Origin: Tetradesmus obliquus
Taxonomy: Eukaryota; Chlorophyta; Chlorophyceae; Sphaeropleales; Scenedesmaceae
Length of the DNA: 64,000 nucleotides
Direction: 5' to 3'
Assembly (NCBI GenBank): GCA_030272155.1
Contig: CP126202.1
Span: forward strand, 1,364,001-1,428,000
Shown: one piece after another, positions 36,641 through 48,130 of the stretch
Numbering within the stretch: position 1 is the first letter of the stretch
How the letters are laid out: the number at the start of each line of letters is the position of its first letter
Translations under genes and position numbers: made by a program
The notes under the pieces: model-generated
Seen by the model: the letters and a program-made list of their open reading frames with translations, nothing else
Database searches by the model: none
What the model was told of the DNA's origin: nothing

Positions 36641-38868
36641 GGCTGCAGCATTCCTGCTGTCGTCACAAACCAGCGCTAAGTGTAGCTGGGAACAACACCA
36701 AGACAAGAAGATCTGCAAGAGCATCAGCACAAGCTGGAGCACATAGCCTGCCTGCACTGCATCTGCTGCTGTAGCAATAGTCAAATTGGCAGCACTGGCA
36801 GGTCAAGGAGGCAGTAGCACAGCAGCAGCGCCAGCCGGGTGGCTGCAGCATTTTAAAAGCTGGTTGCCAAGAGGCTGCGCACTTGCAGGGCAGCACTGCA
36901 CGGTTGCCTGCTGCTGCCGGCAGCTGCAGGTTCTGCGTCTGCAGCCCAGTGCGCCTGATGACCTGCAGCAGCATTCACCTCTGCAGACACATTGCAGTGA
37001 CCCCAGCTTTGAGGCAGACCTGTAACACGCACAGCCGGCCCGCTGCTGCAGGCCTGTCAGGTGTGGTCTGCTGCTGGCCAGCTGCCGCAGCATCTGCGTT
37101 GCATTCTACAGCCGTTGCAGTTGACTACAAAGGGTTGGGTGTGTGCATGCTGGTCTTAGCAGCGCTGAAGCAGTAGAGTACCACGTGCAGATTGCCAGCA
37201 GCATTGGCAATCAAGCAGCAGCACAGTCCGAATGTGCTGGTGCTAGCCATGCCGTGTTTCAAGGCCCATGAAACTGCAGGTCTCTCAAGAAAGTGCCGCA
37301 GCAGTTTTAGTCCTCAAGCTGAACATATGGTCGCAGTTGGCTCGCATGTCCTTGTCAGTAGCACTGATGTTCAGTCAGCAGGGCCCAGGACATGCACCGA
37401 TGACACGTCGCCCTCTCCTGCCCGTAATGTAGTGTAACTTGAGCACACTGAATCCCGCGTTACCCTGTATTGGCACAGAAAACGGGGCAGGGTTGGGTGA
37501 TCTGGTCCGTTCGTGCTGCTCACGGCGCAGCACGCTGCTGTTACGCTACATCTCCAGTTCCATTTGTCGGCTTTGAAAATCTGGGCGCTTACGCACTCGC
37601 AGCAAAAAGTAGCACCCCATGCCTGGCTCACTGGCCACAGGGCTGCTTGCCCTGGCGCGATCTGGAGCAGGTATGTGCCCTACGCTTGTATAAAGCTTTC
37701 AACGCAATGACTGGCGTTTTGACTGCTCAAAGTTGACGGGAGGCATCTGGCAAGACAGGCAGCGATGGCAACGAGCAGCAGACCTCATACGTTGCTTTGC
37801 GTGCCTTGCAGCAGGCTTTTCAGCGCTTCCAGCTGTCAGCCATGCTCTAGCAGCGCTGGGCGAGGCTCAGAAGCGCAGCCTGCACAGGTGAGGCAGCAGC
37901 AGTCCCAGCAGTGCTGCTGTGGCAGGGACAGTGGATGCCAGACATGGCTATGTAGATGCTGCTGAGGCGCTGGGGCAACTTGTAATTACGTTTTGCCACA
38001 CAGATTGCCTGTTTGGGGCACTGCAGCAGCACTGTTGAACCTGCAGTTGAACAGCAGCAGCTTCCTGCAAGCCATGCATGTGTGAGAGAGTGTCTGCTGG
38101 AGTGGTGCTTTGAGCACATCTTGATGCTGCAGCCTTCAACTACTCCCTGCATGGCATGGAATACGCAGCAGCAGCAACCGCAGCAGCAGCAGCAGCCATG
38201 CGCGCAAGCAGTGTCGTACAGGCTGGCCAACCGTATTGCGCCAGCAGCTGCATGGCGCTCCATGCATGGCTTGCATTCACCACAGGCTCATTGTACCACT
38301 CTAGCTTGCAAAAACAGCATGTTGAGCACCCTTCTGCAACATTTGCTTGTCCTGCAGCGGGCTGCTTTCGAGCCAGCCAGCCAGCAGCAGCAGCGGCCTG
38401 CCAGCGTTCGGCCAGGCCCCCAGCAGCAGCAACCCCTTCACGCCTGGATGGGCTTTTGGCAGCCGCAGTGCCACCACACAGCCGCTGGCACCAGCAAAGG
38501 TGAGCCCCAAAAATAGGCAGCAGTTGCAGCATTCAGCAGTGGTTGTGGGAGTGCCAATGGGTTATGCAACTTTTGGCAGCAGGCATAGCAGGTGGACGGC
38601 TTTTAGCAGCAGCAGTGGCAGTGGAAGCGGCATGGCCAGCAACAGCAACGGCAGCAGCATGCCTTGTTGCTGTGGAGCGTCTGCCACGATGATGATGAGT
38701 TGCAGTAGCAGGCCAGCATTCGCATGCTTGGGGACTTGGGTGGGCTGTGCAGTGCATAGTGTGTGTGGTGTGTGCATGCTGCTGCTTTGGGTGTTTGCCG
38801 TGCACGGGATGATGTTCCAGCAGTAGAGTTCTGCTGTCTCTGAAGTGAGTGATCTGCATCTCCATTGT
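36641..38868. other. Intergenic region with a truncated copy of the MYND last exon
   Basis: At about 36706-36746 the + strand repeats the last-exon end (coding KKICKSI...) with its own stop TAG. A Ser/Gly/Phe-rich open stretch near 38370-38500 ends at a GTGAGC donor-like site, but nothing identifies it as an exon. The rest holds only low-complexity short frames. Confidence 0.5.
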
Positions 38869-38915
38869 ATGCAACAGCACAGCATGCACTGTGCAGCTTT
38901 ATGGATTCAAGCACC

Positions 38916-38956
<41 letters not shown>

Positions 38957-41900
38957 GAAGCAGGCACCTCTGCGTTCTCGCTCCTGCTGGCAGCACGCCA
39001 CACACAGTTCATGGCTCCTTTGCACGGCCGTGGCACATCCCAGTGGCAGTGCAGGTGTGTGCCCCAATGTGTAGTTGCATGCTAGGTTACATGTTTATAC
39101 TGTTGCGGTGGCCTGCTGCTCTACTGTGTGCAGGTGAACCAGTTCACCATCAACTTCGGCCCGCAGCATCCTGCAGCGCACGGCGTGCTGCGGCTGGTGC
39201 TGGAGATGAAAGGTGAGCGCAGCAGGGCTGTAGTTATGCAGGCAGTTTGCTTAGGGTTGACATGATCAACCAAGGTTGGCTGCATGCCTACACCAACATG
39301 CAGCACCCCGCAGCTCATGGGGTGCTGCGGCTGGTGCTGGAGATGAAAGGTGAGTGCAGCAGGGCTGTAGTTTTGCAGGCAGTTTGCATAGGGTTGACAT
39401 GATTGACCAAGGTTGGCTGCATGCATACACCAGCCCGCAGCACCCCGCAGCTCATGGGGTGCTGCGGCTGGTGCTGGAGATGAAAGGTGAGTGCAGCAGG
39501 GCTGTAGTTTTGCAGGCAGTTTGCATAGGGTTGACATGATTGACCAAGGTTGGCTGCATGCATACACCAGCCCGCAGCATCCTGCAGCTCATGGGGTGCT
39601 GCGGCTGGTGCTGGAGATGAAAGGTGAGTGCAGCAGGCTCTAGGTTTGTAGGCTGTTCATACAGGGTTGACCGGTGTTGACCAAGGTTGGCTGCATGCTT
39701 ACTCCAGCCTGCAGCTGCCAGCAGGGCACTGCGTGCTGTGGTTGGTGCTGGAGGTGAATGGTGGGTGGGGTAGCGCGTGCTGCAGTGCAGTCGACTGTCA
39801 GGATGTTGACCGACGTTGACCACAGTTTGACCAGCAGCTGTCACCCTTCATGCACTGATGTCACCGCTTGCGGTGCTGCCTTTTATGAACCTGCTTTAAG
39901 CCGTCTTTCAACGGGTTTGCAAGCTGCACTTCAGCCGCACTCCAGCTGGCCTCAACACAATCTGCTCTGTGCTGCTGCTGTGTTTGTGGTTTGCAGGAGA
40001 GCTGGTGGAGCGCGCGGACCCCCACATCGGGCTGCTGCACCGCGGCACTGAGAAGCTGATTGAGTACAAGACGTACCTGCAGGTGGGTTGACATCACTTG
40101 CAGGATGCATCTGGGTGAAGATGAAGTGTTATAGCGTGCAAGACATATCTGCAGGTGAAGCCTGTGGCAGCAGTGCGCTACGGCATGGTGCTGCCTGTCC
40201 ACCTACAGGTTTATCCATTTCAACAGCTGACGTTCACATGTTGTTACAAATGTGTGACTTTGTAATTGTGGCTTGCAGGGCCTGCCCTATTTTGACCGCC
40301 TGGACTACGTGTCCATGATGTGCATGGAGCACTCCTACGTGCTGCCTCTGTCCATCACCAGCTGACTTTCGAATAATCAACATGTCATTTTGTCATTTTG
40401 ACTTGCAGGGCCTGCCCTACTTTGACCGCCTGGACTATGTGTCCATGATGTGCATGGAGCACTCATACGTGCTGGCCATTGAGCAGCTGTGCAACGTGAC
40501 AGTGCCAGCGCGCGCGCAGTACATCCGCGTGCTGTTCTCTGAGATCACGCGCATCATGAACCACCTGCTGGCGGTCACGTGCCACGCCATGGACGTGGGG
40601 GCCCTCACTCCCTTCCTGTGGGCCTTCGAGGTGCGCAGCGGCTTTTATGCAATGAATGCGTTATGCAGCTGCTTGCAAGCTTTGTTGAGGTGCAGCTCAT
40701 GTCACCTTGAGGGCCTGGGAGCTGCGCGACAGCCTGTTGGTTCATGTGGTGCTGGTGTGGGAGATTTGTACATCCGCGTGCTGTTCTCAACATTACGCGC
40801 ATCACACGAATCACCTGTTGCCGTTCACCTTAATGCTTTGTCCCTGCAGGAGCGCGAGAAGCTGATGGAGTTCTACGAGCGCGTGTCGGGTGCCCGCATG
40901 CACGCGGCCTACTTCAGGCCCGGCGGCGTCTCCCAGGACCTGCCCATCGGCCTGCTCAAGGACATCTACGACTTTGCGCGCCAGGTGTGTTTGCTTTTCA
41001 GAACTCAACTTTGCGCGCCAGGTGTGTCTGCTTTCCCACCAAGAAATGGGAGTGGTGCACGCCAACGGGCGTTCTGTTGTGTTGAAAGCACCCGCGATAA
41101 TAACAACAACAACAACCGAGTGTGTGATGCGTGCCGCGTGCTGTCTTTGTTGAGCTTGAGAAGCAGCTGCGCAGCACCCGGCAGTGCATCTGTACATATT
41201 TAGACGCTTTGCTCAAAGCCCATCTCGCCCAACAAATTTTTCAAACGGTTTATCTGCTTATGCGCGCAGTTCTCCAGCCGCATGGATGAGCTGGAGGAGC
41301 TGCTGAGCGACAACCGCGTGTGGAAGGAGCGCACCGTGGGCATCGGGCTCATCAACGCACAGCAGGCCTGGGACTGGGGCTGCAGGTGAGCCAGATGGCG
41401 CACAGCAGGGTTTGGGACTTAGTATGCCTGTCGCAGAGTAGGCTGGGGATAAGGGGATCAGGTGAGGGGGCATCGGCCTCATCAACGCGCAGCAGGCCTG
41501 GGACTGGGGCTGCAGGTGAGGGCAGCGCCCGTGCAGGGGACTGACTGTGTATCACAACAGACACGTTTGTCTCATCGTGGGGCCGTGTTGGGCTCATCAA
41601 CGCGCAGCAGGCCTGGGACTGGGGCTGCAGGTGAGCCGCCGTCGTGTACAACGCGTGGTAGTCATGTAATCAAAGTTTGTAATCAAAGTTTCACCAGATT
41701 TTTTGTGAGGGGCATGGGGCACCTCATTCCTGGGACTGGGGCTGCCAAAGAGGACATTCGGGACGCAGCAGGCCTAGGACACAGATGAACTGGACACAGC
41801 CTGGAAGCAGGAGAGTGGTGCAGCAGGTCGTTTTGCCCACAATCCACTGTCCTGCTGCTGTGACCTGTGCTTGGCACTTGTGTTTCTGCTCGTTTTCTTG

Positions 41901-43900
41901 CCGTCATTTTCTCTGCTGCTGCAGCGGCCCCATCCTGCGTGCATCCGGCATCGACTGGGACCTGCGCAAGGCGCAGCCGTATGATGCGTACGGCAAGATG
42001 GAGTTCAACGTGCCCGTGGCGGGACACGGCGACTGCTACGACCGCTACCTGGTGAGGCTGGAACCTAAGTATTGGTTTTGTGTTATGTATTGTTTTGGCT
42101 GCGGGTGTTGTTGCTGAGCGTGCACGCCACATTGCGGCAGAGTTGAAAATGGATTTCAACGTGCCCGTGGCGGGCCACGGCGACTGCTACGGCCGCTACC
42201 TGGTGAGACTGAAACCCTTCGTTTCGGCCGCTGCCTGTGTTGATAGTGCTACACATGGCCAGCTGGTGCGACTGCTATGTATGGTGTGCCCTAGCAGGCA
42301 CACATGTGGTGTTGCTTGCGAGAGTTGCGCATAGCAAATCACTGCTGTGATTTAGGCTGCTGCAGTTCGCCTGCAGCATGCTGATGTTGATGCTGCTTCA
42401 CCGCTAAAACGGTGTTACATGCTGCGTCATGCTGCAGGTGCGCACGCACGAGATGCGTGAGAGCCTGCACATCATCACGTAGCTGTCCATTTGTCACTGC
42501 TGCCGGACTTTGAACATATTGTCATTGTGTTATTGTGTTATTTGTGTGCAGGTGCGCATGCACGAGATGCGTGAGAGCCTGCGCATCATCTTCCAGTGCC
42601 TCAACGAGATGCCTGAGGGGCCCTACAAGTCCATCGACGGCAAGGTGTCACCACCATCCAGGTGCGGATAAGAGGCTCGATGGGTTGTGTTAAGGTTCTG
42701 TTGTGAAGAAGCACACACCATTTACTGGTCAAGTTCACAAAGCAAAGGTGTCACAGCCATATAGTTGGGACGGGCGCTGCCGCTGCTGCTGCCCCAATCC
42801 TTGGAGGCAAGGCTTTCATTTAGCGCCCTGAGAGCTGCAGAACCAAGACGGCGGGCAAATTGTATATCTGGATTTGGCATGGGTCATGCAAATGATGTCT
42901 GGTGCGCCCTCCACTGGCCCATGCAGGTCCACCATAAAGCAGTCCATGGAGGCGCTCATCCACCACTTCAAGCTCTACTCTCCCTCAAGCACTGCTGCTT
43001 AACAAAGCTTTGCACATTATGTGATGTATGTTTGCAGGTCCACCATGAAGCAGTCCATGGAGGCGCTCATCCACCACTTCAAGCTCTACACTCTTTCAGG
43101 CACACTGCTGCTTACCAAAGCATTATAACGATTGAAAACCCTTTTGCCTTCGCAGGTCCACCATGAAGCAGTCCATGGAGGCGCTGATCCACCACTTCAA
43201 GCTCTACACTGAGGGCTTCCACGTGCCGCCAGGCGAGACCTACAAGGGCGTGGAAGCGCCCAAGGGAGAGTTTGGCGTGTACCTGGTCTCCAGGGGCGGC
43301 AACAGGCCCTACAGGTGAGGGTCTAACCGTGAGGGTTCAAAGTTTGAGTCAGGATTTGGGTCATGGTGCTCCCCGGAGAGACCTACAAGGGCGTTGAAGC
43401 GCCCAAGGGAGAGTTTGGCGTGTACCTGGTCTCCAGGGGCGGCAACAAGCCGTACAGGTGCGGCTGCGTGGTTGCCGCAGTTCTTGAACACTGTCTGCTA
43501 CATGCATGCCAGAGATCAGCCAGCGAGGATGTTGCCTGTAGAGGCGCACAAACATGTGCTTTGCTGCACTAATCTGGGCATACCTACAGTCACGGCCGTG
43601 TTGGCCAAGCACACCTCACTCACTGCTGCTGCCGTGCAGGTGCAAGATCCGCTCGCCCGGCTTTGCGCACCTGCAGACCACGGACTTCATGTGCAAGAAG
43701 TTCATGCTGGCTGACTTGTGCTGCTGCTGCCGCTGCTGCTGCTGCTCCTCCTGCTGCTGCTGCTGCGCAGGTGCAAGATCCGCTCACCCGGCTTTGCGCA
43801 CCTGCAGACCACGGACTTCATGTGCAAGAAGTTCATGCTGGCTGACGTGGTGACTGTGATTGGCACGCTGGACGTGGTGTTTGGAGAGATTGACAGGTAG
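38869..43900 (+). CDS. nad7: NADH:ubiquinone oxidoreductase 49-kDa subunit (Nad7), nuclear copy
   Basis: Ten exons: 38869-39054, 39134-39212, 39997-40082, 40409-40630, 40850-40984, 41270-41385, 41925-42051, 42552-42661, 43156-43314, 43771-43900; all phases fit, 449 aa. From exon 2 the match to the 49-kDa core subunit of complex I is end to end: [58 protein letters not shown]-type [63 protein letters not shown], and the C-terminal VVFGEIDR. It forms part of the quinone site in the matrix arm. Exon 1 (62 aa, Arg- and Ser-rich) is a possible mitochondrial presequence and the least certain part. Nearly every intron holds truncated exon copies. Confidence 0.9.
39164..39760 (+). repeat. 137-bp tandem array of nad7 exon 2 3' part plus donor
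   Basis: The end of exon 2 (AAAG before the donor at 39213) recurs with exact 137-bp spacing: 39209, 39346, 39483, 39620 and a decayed 39757. Each unit carries about 49 bp of exon, then the donor and intron sequence (CAGCAGGGCTGTAGTT). Confidence 0.95.
40279..40346 (+). repeat. Upstream copy of nad7 exon 4 5' part
   Basis: The acceptor and first 67 or so bases of the exon at 40409 are repeated, coding [20 protein letters not shown] decayed internal fragment of exon 4 lies at about 40766-40825, and a decayed exon 3 3' copy at about 40122-40154. Confidence 0.9.
41468..41745 (+). repeat. Downstream copies of nad7 exon 6 3' part
   Basis: The segment coding [13 protein letters not shown] plus the GTGAG donor recurs at 41468-41515 and 41590-41630; a 16-bp remnant lies near 41728-41743. 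Confidence 0.9.
42149..42202 (+). repeat. Downstream copy of nad7 exon 7 3' part
   Basis: This repeats the stretch coding [16 protein letters not shown] and its GTGAG donor from the exon ending at 42051. Confidence 0.9.
42438..42478 (+). repeat. Upstream copy of nad7 exon 8 5' part
   Basis: An acceptor CTGCAG is followed by about 41 bp matching the exon at 42552 with two changes, then a stop in frame. Confidence 0.85.
42927..43092 (+). repeat. Two upstream copies of nad7 exon 9 5' part
   Basis: Copies at 42927-42980 and 43038-43092 each have their own acceptor and code [17 protein letters not shown] (one with Met changed to Ile), then diverge. The full exon begins at 43156. Confidence 0.9.
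43374..43457 (+). repeat. Downstream copy of nad7 exon 9 3' part
   Basis: About 84 bp coding [20 protein letters not shown] and the following residues up to the donor at 43458 are repeated after the real exon. Confidence 0.9.
43640..43714 (+). repeat. Upstream copy of nad7 exon 10 5' part
   Basis: An acceptor GTGCAG is followed by about 75 bp nearly identical to the last exon (coding [20 protein letters not shown]). The real exon at 43771 follows a CTG-rich tract. A remnant of the gene end lies at about 43947-43987. Confidence 0.9.
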
Positions 43901-45220
43901 AGCAGCGGCAGCGGCGGCGGCGGCAGCAGCAGCGGGGCCGGCGTTGGCAGGCTGGATGTGGTGTTTGAGTGAAAAGTGACAGGTAGAGCCGCAGCAGCAG
44001 CAGCGGGGGCAGCACGCAGCAGCGGCGCTGGCGCCGGCCGCGGCAGGAATGTTGCTGCCATCGGCATGCTGGGCCCTGCAGCAGCAGCAGCAGCAGCTTG
44101 GGCTGCAGCCAAGTGGAGCAGCAGCTGCAGGTGTGACAGAAGTGGTGCTGTGGGTTGTGCTGTGAAGCTGCCACAGCGCGTGCAGCAGCGGCTGCACGAG
44201 TGGCAGCGGCTCATTGCCGATGCAGTAGCAAAACTGTTCAGGTGTCCTCACAGCCTTCACAGTGACAGTAGGGATGGGACAATGTGATACAAATCATGCC
44301 TGCTGCGATGGCTATGGTTGGCTAGCAGCAGCTCACAGTGTGCGAGCCTCCCTGCTAGTTGACATAGTCTCCTGTGCTGTAGGCGGATGTTGGTGGTGCT
44401 TCTGCACACGAGCTTAACAAGTTGACAACTGCGGTGTTCTGGCATTGATTGGGAAGGGTGGATGCATGGGTTGTAGCAGTGCGCAGTGAGGAGGTGTTGG
44501 TGTGATGCCTGTTGGTGCTGATTTTTACAAGCACTGTTGTGCCACCTAACGATGCGTGCTTGTAAGTGATCACATCAGCACTGTTGCACAGCCATTTGTG
44601 GAGGTGCTGTGTGTGTTGGGGCAGTACTATGCGACGTTTGCTATGTGGCCTGAGGTTGCTGCAAGTCGTAGAAGCTACACGCGCCGCGAAGAGCCGGCGG
44701 CAGTGCAGCAGCATGCAAGAGACACGGATGCATGGATCAGCATCATGTTTTACACTGTAACCAGAGTACTATCCAAAGACCATCAAATGCCTTTTGAGTA
44801 CTGCGTTGTGTTATACATGCATACTTTTTCCCTGCAACTCTCTATGTTGTCCACCACTCTGCAAGGCAGTTTGAGGCCAGGTGGCCCAGCGATATGCAAT
44901 GGATCTGCCACATTGCGCTATGCGCAAGTGTGCCTATGTTGCACTGCAGATCAGCTTTTAGTATAGCCCTCCTGTATAGCGTGCAACCCGCTGGAGTGAC
45001 AGATACACTTGCTCACTCCTCCTAGGGTTTCAAACCCTGGTTTTGGCAGGCAACATCTGGCACCTTATGCGCTTGTAGCCCTTTGATGATGGACCTAGTT
45101 ACAGTAAAGTGTATGTGCTTGCTTCAAATAAAGTACGTCGCTGCCTGCACGTTCGGAAGCCCCCGATCGCTGCCACGCTTGGTTACAGTTGCTTCAAAAG
45201 CAGACTGCCGATTTCGCTGC
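43901..45220. other. Intergenic region, no gene recognised
   Basis: Besides the nad7 end remnant, this holds GGC/GCA-rich low complexity (43905-44100) and short open frames without motifs. The sorbitol dehydrogenase promoter should lie near 45000-45200. Confidence 0.5.
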
Positions 45221-47628
45221 ATGGCTGACCCTGACAGCAACACCGCAGCAGTGCTGTACGGCATCAATGACTTGCGTGTGCATCAGTGGGAGCTTCCGAA
45301 GGAGCTTGCAGCAGGCCATGTCAGGGTGCAGATGAGCAATGTGGGCATCTGCGGCTCTGATGTGCACTACCTGCAGCACGGCAGGTGGGAAAGGGCGTAA
45401 CAGCGACTCGATGATGGCTGATTAGGCACACAGCTGGCCGCAACCGGCGCATATGCTGTAGCAGCAGCAGGCAGTACAGCAGCAGCAGCAGCAATGCATG
45501 GAGGATGCAGCTCTAGCGCTTCCAGGCTTTTCATTGCTGTTGTTGCATATCAGCTGAAGTCCATGTTCAATCACGCGGCTTGCCACGGTCACCGAGGCAT
45601 GTTGCTAGCCCTGCTTACGCCTGGCAGCTTTTCAGTGCTCCCTGCCCACTGCAGCCCTTTCATGCAGTCCTATTTACAATGGCTCACCGCAGAACGTTCA
45701 TACATGCAGATCACATCAAACATCTACAGTCCAAAATCATGTCAAATCAAGCGGTCTGCCACTAGGCTAGCCTAGTTGGTTACGCCTGGCAGCGTCTGAG
45801 CTCCCTGCGCACTGCCACCCTTTCATGCAGTCCTTTCACAATGGCTGACCGCAGCACGCTTGCACATCTACATGCACGTATCATCATGGGCATCACGGTG
45901 CTTGCAGGATCGGCGACTTTGTGGTGGATGCACCAATGGTGATTGGGCATGAGTCAAGCGGCGTTGTGGCTGCAGTGGGGCCTGGCGTCACCAGGCTGGC
46001 TGTGGGTGACAGGGTTGCGCTGGAGCCTGGTGCACCCTGCTGGCACTGCAAGGCAGCAAGGGAAGGCAGGTGCGGCCGCATACACACAATAAGCTGTTGT
46101 GCGCTGTCTTTCAAGTAGATGGTTTAGCTGTGGGTGTGGGTGACAGGGTTGCAATTGAGCCTGGTGCACCCTGCTGGCACTGCAAGGCGGCGAGGGAGGG
46201 CAGGTGCGCAAAAGGATGCGTATCTACTTTCTTCGTTGTGTAGTGTGTGCATCTGTGGTTGTGGTGACAGGGTTGCGCTGGAGCCTGGCGCACCCTGCTG
46301 GCACTGCAAAGCAGCAAGAGAGGGCAGGTAAGGGAGTAGGAATGCATCTGCTGGTGTTACATGTAGTGTGTGTGGTGTGGCTGTGGGTGACAGGGTTGCG
46401 CTGGAGCCTGGTGCGCCTTGCTTGCACTGCAAGGCGGCACGGGAGGGCAGGTAACGGAGTAGGAATGCATCTGCTGGCATCATATAAAGTGTGTGTATCT
46501 GTGGTTGTGGGTGGCAGGGTTGCTCTGAGGCCTGGCGCACCCTGCTGGCACTGCAAGGCAGCAAGAGAGGGCAGGTCAGGGAGAAGAAACGCATTTGCTG
46601 GCATCATATGCAGAGTGTGTATCTGTGGTTGTGGGTGGCAGGGTTGCGCTGGAGCCTGGGGCCCCCTGCTGGCACTGCAAGGCAGCACGGGAGGGCGCCG
46701 CATACACACGATAAGCTGTTGCACGCTGTGTTGTTGTAGATTGTGTGTGGTGTGGCTGTGGGTGGCAGGTTGCGCTGGAGCCTGGCGCACCCTGCTGGCA
46801 CTGCAAGGCAGCAAGAGAGGGCAGGTGAGGGATTGGAGACATATTTGCTGGCGTTATAGGTAGTGAGTGTGGTGTGGTTGTGGGTGACAGGGTTGCGCTG
46901 GAGCCTGGCGCGCCCTGCTGGCACTGCAAGGCAGCAAGAGAGGGCAGGTAAGGGAAAAGAAACACATCTGCCGGCATATGTAGTGTGTGTATCTGTGGCT
47001 GTGGGTGACAGGGTTGCGCTGGAGCCTGGCGCGCCCTGCTGGCACTGCAAGGCGGCAAGAGAGGGCAGGTAAGGGAAAAGAAACACATCTGCCGGCATAT
47101 GTAGTGTGTGTATCTGTGGCTGTGGGTGACAGGGTTGCGCTGGAGCCTGGTGCACCCTGCTGGCACTGCAAGGCAGCAAGAGAGGGCAGGTAAGGGAAAA
47201 GAAACACATCTGCCGGCATATGTAGTGTGTGTATCTGTGGCTGTGGGTGACAGGGTTGCGCTGGAGCCTGGTGCACCCTGCTGGCACTGCAAGGCAGCAA
47301 GAGAGGGCAGGTGCGGAAGCAAATGTCCTCTGCTGGAGCGTTATTTGTAGTGCGTACCTGCAGCTGTGGGTGACAGGGTTGTTCTGGTGCGCCCTGCTGG
47401 CACTGCAAGGTGGCAACGGAGGTTAGGTGCGCAGGCAGACACATGTCCGCTCTCAGTATATAGTGAAGTTGCGGCTGCGCGTGACCGGGCTGCATCTTCA
47501 TTCAGTAAGCTATTTCCAAATGCTGCTGCTGCGGCAGTTGTGCAGGTACAACCTTGACCCTGACATCCAATTCTTTGCCAACTCTCCAGTGCACGGCAGC
47601 CTATCAGTCAGCCAGTTGGTGCAAAACC

Positions 47629-47662
<34 letters not shown>

Positions 47663-48076
47663 AACAGGTACAACCTTGACCCTGATATCCAATTCTTTGC
47701 CACACCCCCAGTGCACGGCAGCCTGGCTTCATTTGTGGACCACCCAGCAGAGCTGTGTTACAAGCTGCCAGCAAGCGTCACTTTGGAAGAGGGGGCGATG
47801 TGTGAGCCGCTGTCAGTGGGAGTACACGCATGCAGGTGAGACGCCACCAGGCGCGTGCGGCCGGTAGCATATTGCTGCTGCGCTTTTGGGATGGGTGCCT
47901 TCTGCGGTTGCTGTCGAATGTCCACCTTGCACACCTCCAGTGAAAGCAGCAGAGTAGGTGCACCTACTCTGCTGCTGTGAAGCGGAACTTGTCACTCATT
48001 GGGACTCGGTCTTGCATGAGGTCGATTTTGATAGAGTCGTCTTGTCCTTTTGCGTGACTTCTGCTGGTGGTGGTGG

Positions 48077-48130
<54 letters not shown>

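Noticed and set aside
46147..47426. CRISPR-like array
   Set aside because: The 121-127-bp spacing looks regular, but both repeat and spacer are repeated, the repeat is coding exon, and the genome is eukaryotic.
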